From assembly GCA_033030425.1 (NCBI GenBank), contig JAUFSD010000024.1, forward strand, positions 1,116,001 to 1,180,000: a stretch of 64,000 nucleotides of DNA, given 5' to 3'. The notes beneath the pieces were generated by a model, which saw only the letters and a program-made list of their open reading frames with translations, made no database searches and was not told the origin of the DNA. Position numbers and translations under genes: made by a program. Below are positions 60,673 to 64,000 of the stretch, one piece after another (within the stretch, counting starts at the first letter, position 1; every line of letters begins with the position of its first letter). This DNA comes from Verpa conica (Eukaryota > Ascomycota > Pezizomycetes > Pezizales > Morchellaceae).

Positions 60673-60918
60673 CTATGACCGTGCAAACCATAGTACAAAA
60701 CATGGCAAGGAAGCTTCTGTAATTCTTCGGGAAGTTCTCAGGCCTAGAACATGCCGAGTCCAGAAGTGACAAGATGAGACGAGACATTCTTCAGGCGTTA
60801 TGCCATTGGATAACATGTAGCTCTCCAGTGTTGGTGCTGTAGAGATATCTGTATCAAAGTTTAATTCATAACATTGCGGTCCACAATATTTCCAGGTCTT
60901 GGCCGGGTTTCCAGCCAT
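60673..60918 (-). CDS. possible small Cys-rich protein or gene fragment
   Basis: An ATG-initiated frame of 81 codons: WKYCGPQCYELNFDTDI, then GITPEECLVSSCHFW; the last 25 residues look less convincing. The CGPQCYEL stretch resembles CDDCYEFEI in the protein at 57566-58030, so it may be a truncated paralogue, but the match is short. It could equally be a first exon with a missed donor. Confidence 0.3.
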   Translation of the reverse strand: MAGNPAKTWKYCGPQCYELNFDTDISTAPTLESYMLSNGITPEECLVSSCHFWTRHVLGLRTSRRITEASLPCFVLWFARS

Positions 60919-61318
60919 TACGTAATTTAATTCCCCTTGAGGGTATAGCCCTCCTTCAATAGACCTACTTGCTTCTACGCTGCTCCTTCTACCCTCTCCT
61001 CTCTACCCCATCTCTCCTCCCCAATACTCCTTCTACCCTCTCTCCTCTACACTATTTCTCCTCTACGCTACCCCATCATCACTTCACACAACACAATTAC
61101 CCTCATCTACCTTCACCTAACATCAAACAGCTACTGAAGAAACACATATCTTTAGTGTCACGATACAATACAGTAGGACGAGACTCGTTCTACACCTGGC
61201 TCAGTCTCAGGTTTGATAACCCTTCCCCCATCCTGTGTTACATCGTCATCATCCGCCATCCAAATAACTTCATCGACTACGTGCTCATCTCTCTCCTTCT
61301 TCTCTCCATCTAGTAGTG
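60919..61318. other. CT-rich promoter and leader
   Basis: A strongly pyrimidine-rich stretch (CTCCTCTCTACC, CCTTCTACCCTCTCTCC) upstream of the ATG at 61319, typical of fungal promoters and leaders. The 114-codon Ser/Leu ORF through it (60969-61313) is compositional. Confidence 0.4.
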
Positions 61319-63314
61319 ATGGCTTCTATCTACTGGCTATTCCTCCAAGCAATCTCGAACTTTGAAGCAGTGGGTGGTCTGAATGTATGTATTTGCTCTA
61401 GCGATCTAGAGAATGTGATGGAGCCAGCATACCATGCATTTCTAACACAACCTCATAGCAGACCAGCCAAATCACTTCCAAGATCAGCCCACCATCCTCC
61501 AGACCACAAATCAAGGTAAGATGAGCTCATGCATCACTGATTCAGCAACAGCAATACCTCCTCCTCACTTCTCAGCTAACCTAATGCTTGTTAGAAACTC
61601 AAACCACCTAAGCGTGAGGAATATGCCCACAAGCAGCTTAAGAGAGCGGTGGACTCCTCTATGGTGGCATCTTATATCCTAAAGAGCATCGGTAGTAAAG
61701 ATGTAAGTATCACTTAGAGTTCTATTTCATTTCAGAAACGACTGCTAATGCCCATCGATAGAAACGGATGATCCTGTTCAGGGCTTCACAGGATCGTCCA
61801 GAGGACACCCACAAATACTCTGTGATCCAGATGCCGCAATTGTGCATCACCGGCACAACCAGACCCATGCAACATCCAAGGGCACTTAATATCGGAGGGC
61901 GTACCAATTACATTTTCGGAGCCCCAGCACAAAAACAAATCATGGTAGAAGAGACAATGAAGGTTGCAGCCATTGGGCCTGCACCTGATTTGGGCACCCC
62001 TACTATTCATCAGCCTTTGCAAATCTCTCCCGTCGTGTGTCTATACCAAGATAATAGGCAAATCCAAGATCAGCACCTCAATACGCCGCAGGGTGTCACT
62101 ATGGATGAGAACATCCTGATGAATATTACTAAGGAGAATGAGTTACTGAAGCGCAGCGTCAAAGAACAAGCCACCCGTTTCCAAGCAGATTTAAAGAGAT
62201 TTACAGAATCCAGCGATGCTGAGATCAATAAAGTTAAGGAGGCTGGGGAGAAGGCCTTACAGGAACTCAGTGAATTTTCATTCGAAACACTGCTATCGGC
62301 CACTGAGAGCCACTATGATGAGCTCGAGAAGATGCAGGCCTGCCACGTATCCGAATTGGCCGAAATGAGGAAGAAATTCGAGTCTGAGATCTCTGCACTG
62401 AAGTCTAAGGCTGAAGCTACTACCATACTGAACACGCCTCTAAGCGAAGACCTACCCACTGATCAGAATACCAACGCTTTTGAACAGCTTGAAATAGAGC
62501 AACCTAAGACTGTTGAAGAAAGTACTTCTAGCCTCTGTATGAACCATGGTAAGTCATACGTCTTCACTCTTCACTCCTTCATATCTTCTAATACTATTCT
62601 CAACTAGCAGTTGAAACTCATACCTCAACCGAGGAACATTCCCCTTTGGCTGAACTCTCGCGCCGCAATGACGAGATCACATTGATCGAAGAAAATAGCG
62701 CTGACAATGACAATTTCAACCCGAAAGCCAATGAGGAAGAATGGAGCAAGCTTAAAGCTGCTGAAGATGCTCTCTTCCAGTCCATCAACTGGGATGATGA
62801 GGATTACAACGAGGCCGAGCAAGCTATGGAAGAAGACAAAAATAGTAGAGAGTGTAGCATCGGAGACGATACAGGCAAGTTCATGCCAACCTATCCTTAT
62901 GAAGCCTCCACAGAAAACGCAACTACCACTAACACCAAAGTAGCTGCAGATTATATGAATGACACAATGTCAGAACGTTGCCATAACGATTTCACTACGG
63001 ACTCGACCATCGATTATAATAACGGATCTGGTATCTTTAGCCACAATATGGAAATCGCTTATTTCCGCTACATTTTCCGGACCAATGGTCATCCACTTGA
63101 CAAGGGGCGCAGCCATAACGATTACTACCGCAAAATGGCTGTGAGGGGTCGCATTCTCAAAGACCTTCCGGTTGGGTATGGTTGGGTTTTCAATGAAGAT
63201 ACGGATTCGTGGGATCAAGTTCCAACGACCGTCTATAGGTCCCCTGGGGTTATGGGGATTAAGTCTAATGAGCGTGTTGACGCCCTTAGCAAATTGCGCG
63301 AGTGCTCCTATTAA
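61319..63314 (+). CDS. orphan coiled-coil protein, five exons
   Basis: Exons 61319-61384, 61459-61515, 61595-61702, 61762-62548 and 62608-63314, introns of 74, 79, 59, 59 nt with clean GTATGT/GTAAGA/GTAAGT donors and TTCTAAC or GCTAA(C/T) branches; 574 residues, phases agree at every junction. Early exons encode the basic KLKPPKREEYAHKQLKRAVD. Exon 4 has a helical coiled coil: DENILMNITKENELLKRSVK, FQADLKRFTESSDAEINKVK and MRKKFESEISALKSKAEATT. Exon 5 is acidic (INWDDEDYNEAEQAMEEDKN) and ends in a compact region, NMEIAYFRYIFRTNGHPLDK to KDLPVGYGWVFNEDTDSW. No known domain. The regular intron set argues for a live gene. Confidence 0.7.
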
Positions 63315-64000
63315 AATGATAAGACAAAATGTCTTACCCAGTTTTTTGTAACCGGAATTAATATTAAATGATTTTCTTTAACACTTATATCATCTTGTTC
63401 ATTCATTGTATAGCTGATAATATGTAACAGAGGGCACTACCGAACGGTGTACCTCTCCTTCTATAGAAGAAAGCTAAAACAGATAGTAAATGCACAAACA
63501 TGTTTACTCATCGAGTCTTTTTAATCCTGCCCCCGTTCTCTAGTCTTATTAAACTAGCACTACATTAGAGTAACAAGTAATTCCTATAATGAAACCCTGC
63601 CCTGCTAAAGAAAACACTATTCCCCTTGCTACAAAACTTCACAAGTCAAAACGACAAGCCTCTACCCCTTGCAATATGTTAACCTACCCTAGACTCGACC
63701 CCAACTACTAATCAAAAGCACTACGAATATGCATTATTCGTTGGCTCTGTGTATATATGATTAATTTATAGTTCCTTACATAATTCATTTTTGTTGATCA
63801 TTGACCTCTTGGCAAATCCATGTTACACAGATATCGAGTGATTCTGAGTGATGCCGAGTGATGACCCATGAAACTACGCGCCTCGCCTAAACTGCCATAG
63901 AGTTACTACCACCCGATAAGACAAATACCCATAAATTAAGGTATACTCAGCTCATTGAATTTCAATCCCCTTCTCCGGTTATCAAATCATGTAATATACT
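63315..64000. other. 3' flank and gene-free edge
   Basis: AT-rich, no ORF of note to the window end. A short direct repetition (GAGTGATTCTGAGTGATGCCGAG) lies near 63840. Confidence 0.35.

Noticed and set aside
60969..61313. Ser/Leu-rich 114-codon ORF upstream of the five-exon orphan gene
   Set aside because: It lies in a pyrimidine-rich promoter stretch; composition alone explains it.
1..64000. CRISPR arrays, operons or bacterial ribosome sites
   Set aside because: Spliced eukaryotic genes throughout; tandem arrays found have no spacer pattern.

Overview
The window looks like nuclear DNA of a filamentous ascomycete. Spliced genes have introns of mostly 50 to 90 nt with GTAAGT- or GTATGT-like donors, CTAAC/CTAAT branch sites and YAG acceptors. 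Recognisable proteins include a Cot1/Orb6/Cbk1 kinase, a TFIIS-M plus SPOC protein of the Bye1 type, and a three-KH protein of the Rnc1/PCBP type. Low gene density, AT-rich decayed spacers and many orphan proteins would suit a repeat-rich genome such as that of a truffle-like pezizomycete, but the species is a guess.

Layout. 0-6 kb (minus strand): the 5' part of a ZNFX1/Hrr1-like gene running off the left edge, a partly modelled orphan gene, and a frame-broken locus with retropepsin-like traces. 8-10.3 kb: a mini Myb-like gene divergent from a KH-domain gene. 11-19 kb: a disordered basic protein, a tRNA-like Pol III element, a tandem C2H2 zinc-finger gene, a long decayed ORF and a Cys-rich orphan. 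20-24 kb: tandem repeats and a T tract touching a membrane protein with C-terminal repeats, then a LINE RNase H relic. 24.1-26.1 kb: the Cot1-type kinase in four exons. 26-40.5 kb: mostly gene desert with a 152-bp hAT-type MITE, one two-exon orphan gene at 33-34.6 kb, a purine tract and a 71-bp G-rich minisatellite. 40.5-51.6 kb (all minus): an orphan gene, the Bye1-like gene, an orphan and a coiled-coil protein. 52.7-63.3 kb (mostly plus): several multi-exon, low-complexity orphan genes and two small Cys-containing ones.

No operon or pathway cluster is evident. The recognisable genes are regulators: polarity kinase, transcription elongation factor, RNA-binding protein, zinc-finger and Myb-like proteins, and a probable RNA-silencing helicase. 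Between them sit fast-evolving orphan genes and mobile-element debris. Exon structures were worked out by hand from splice motifs and reading-frame continuity and have no transcript support.
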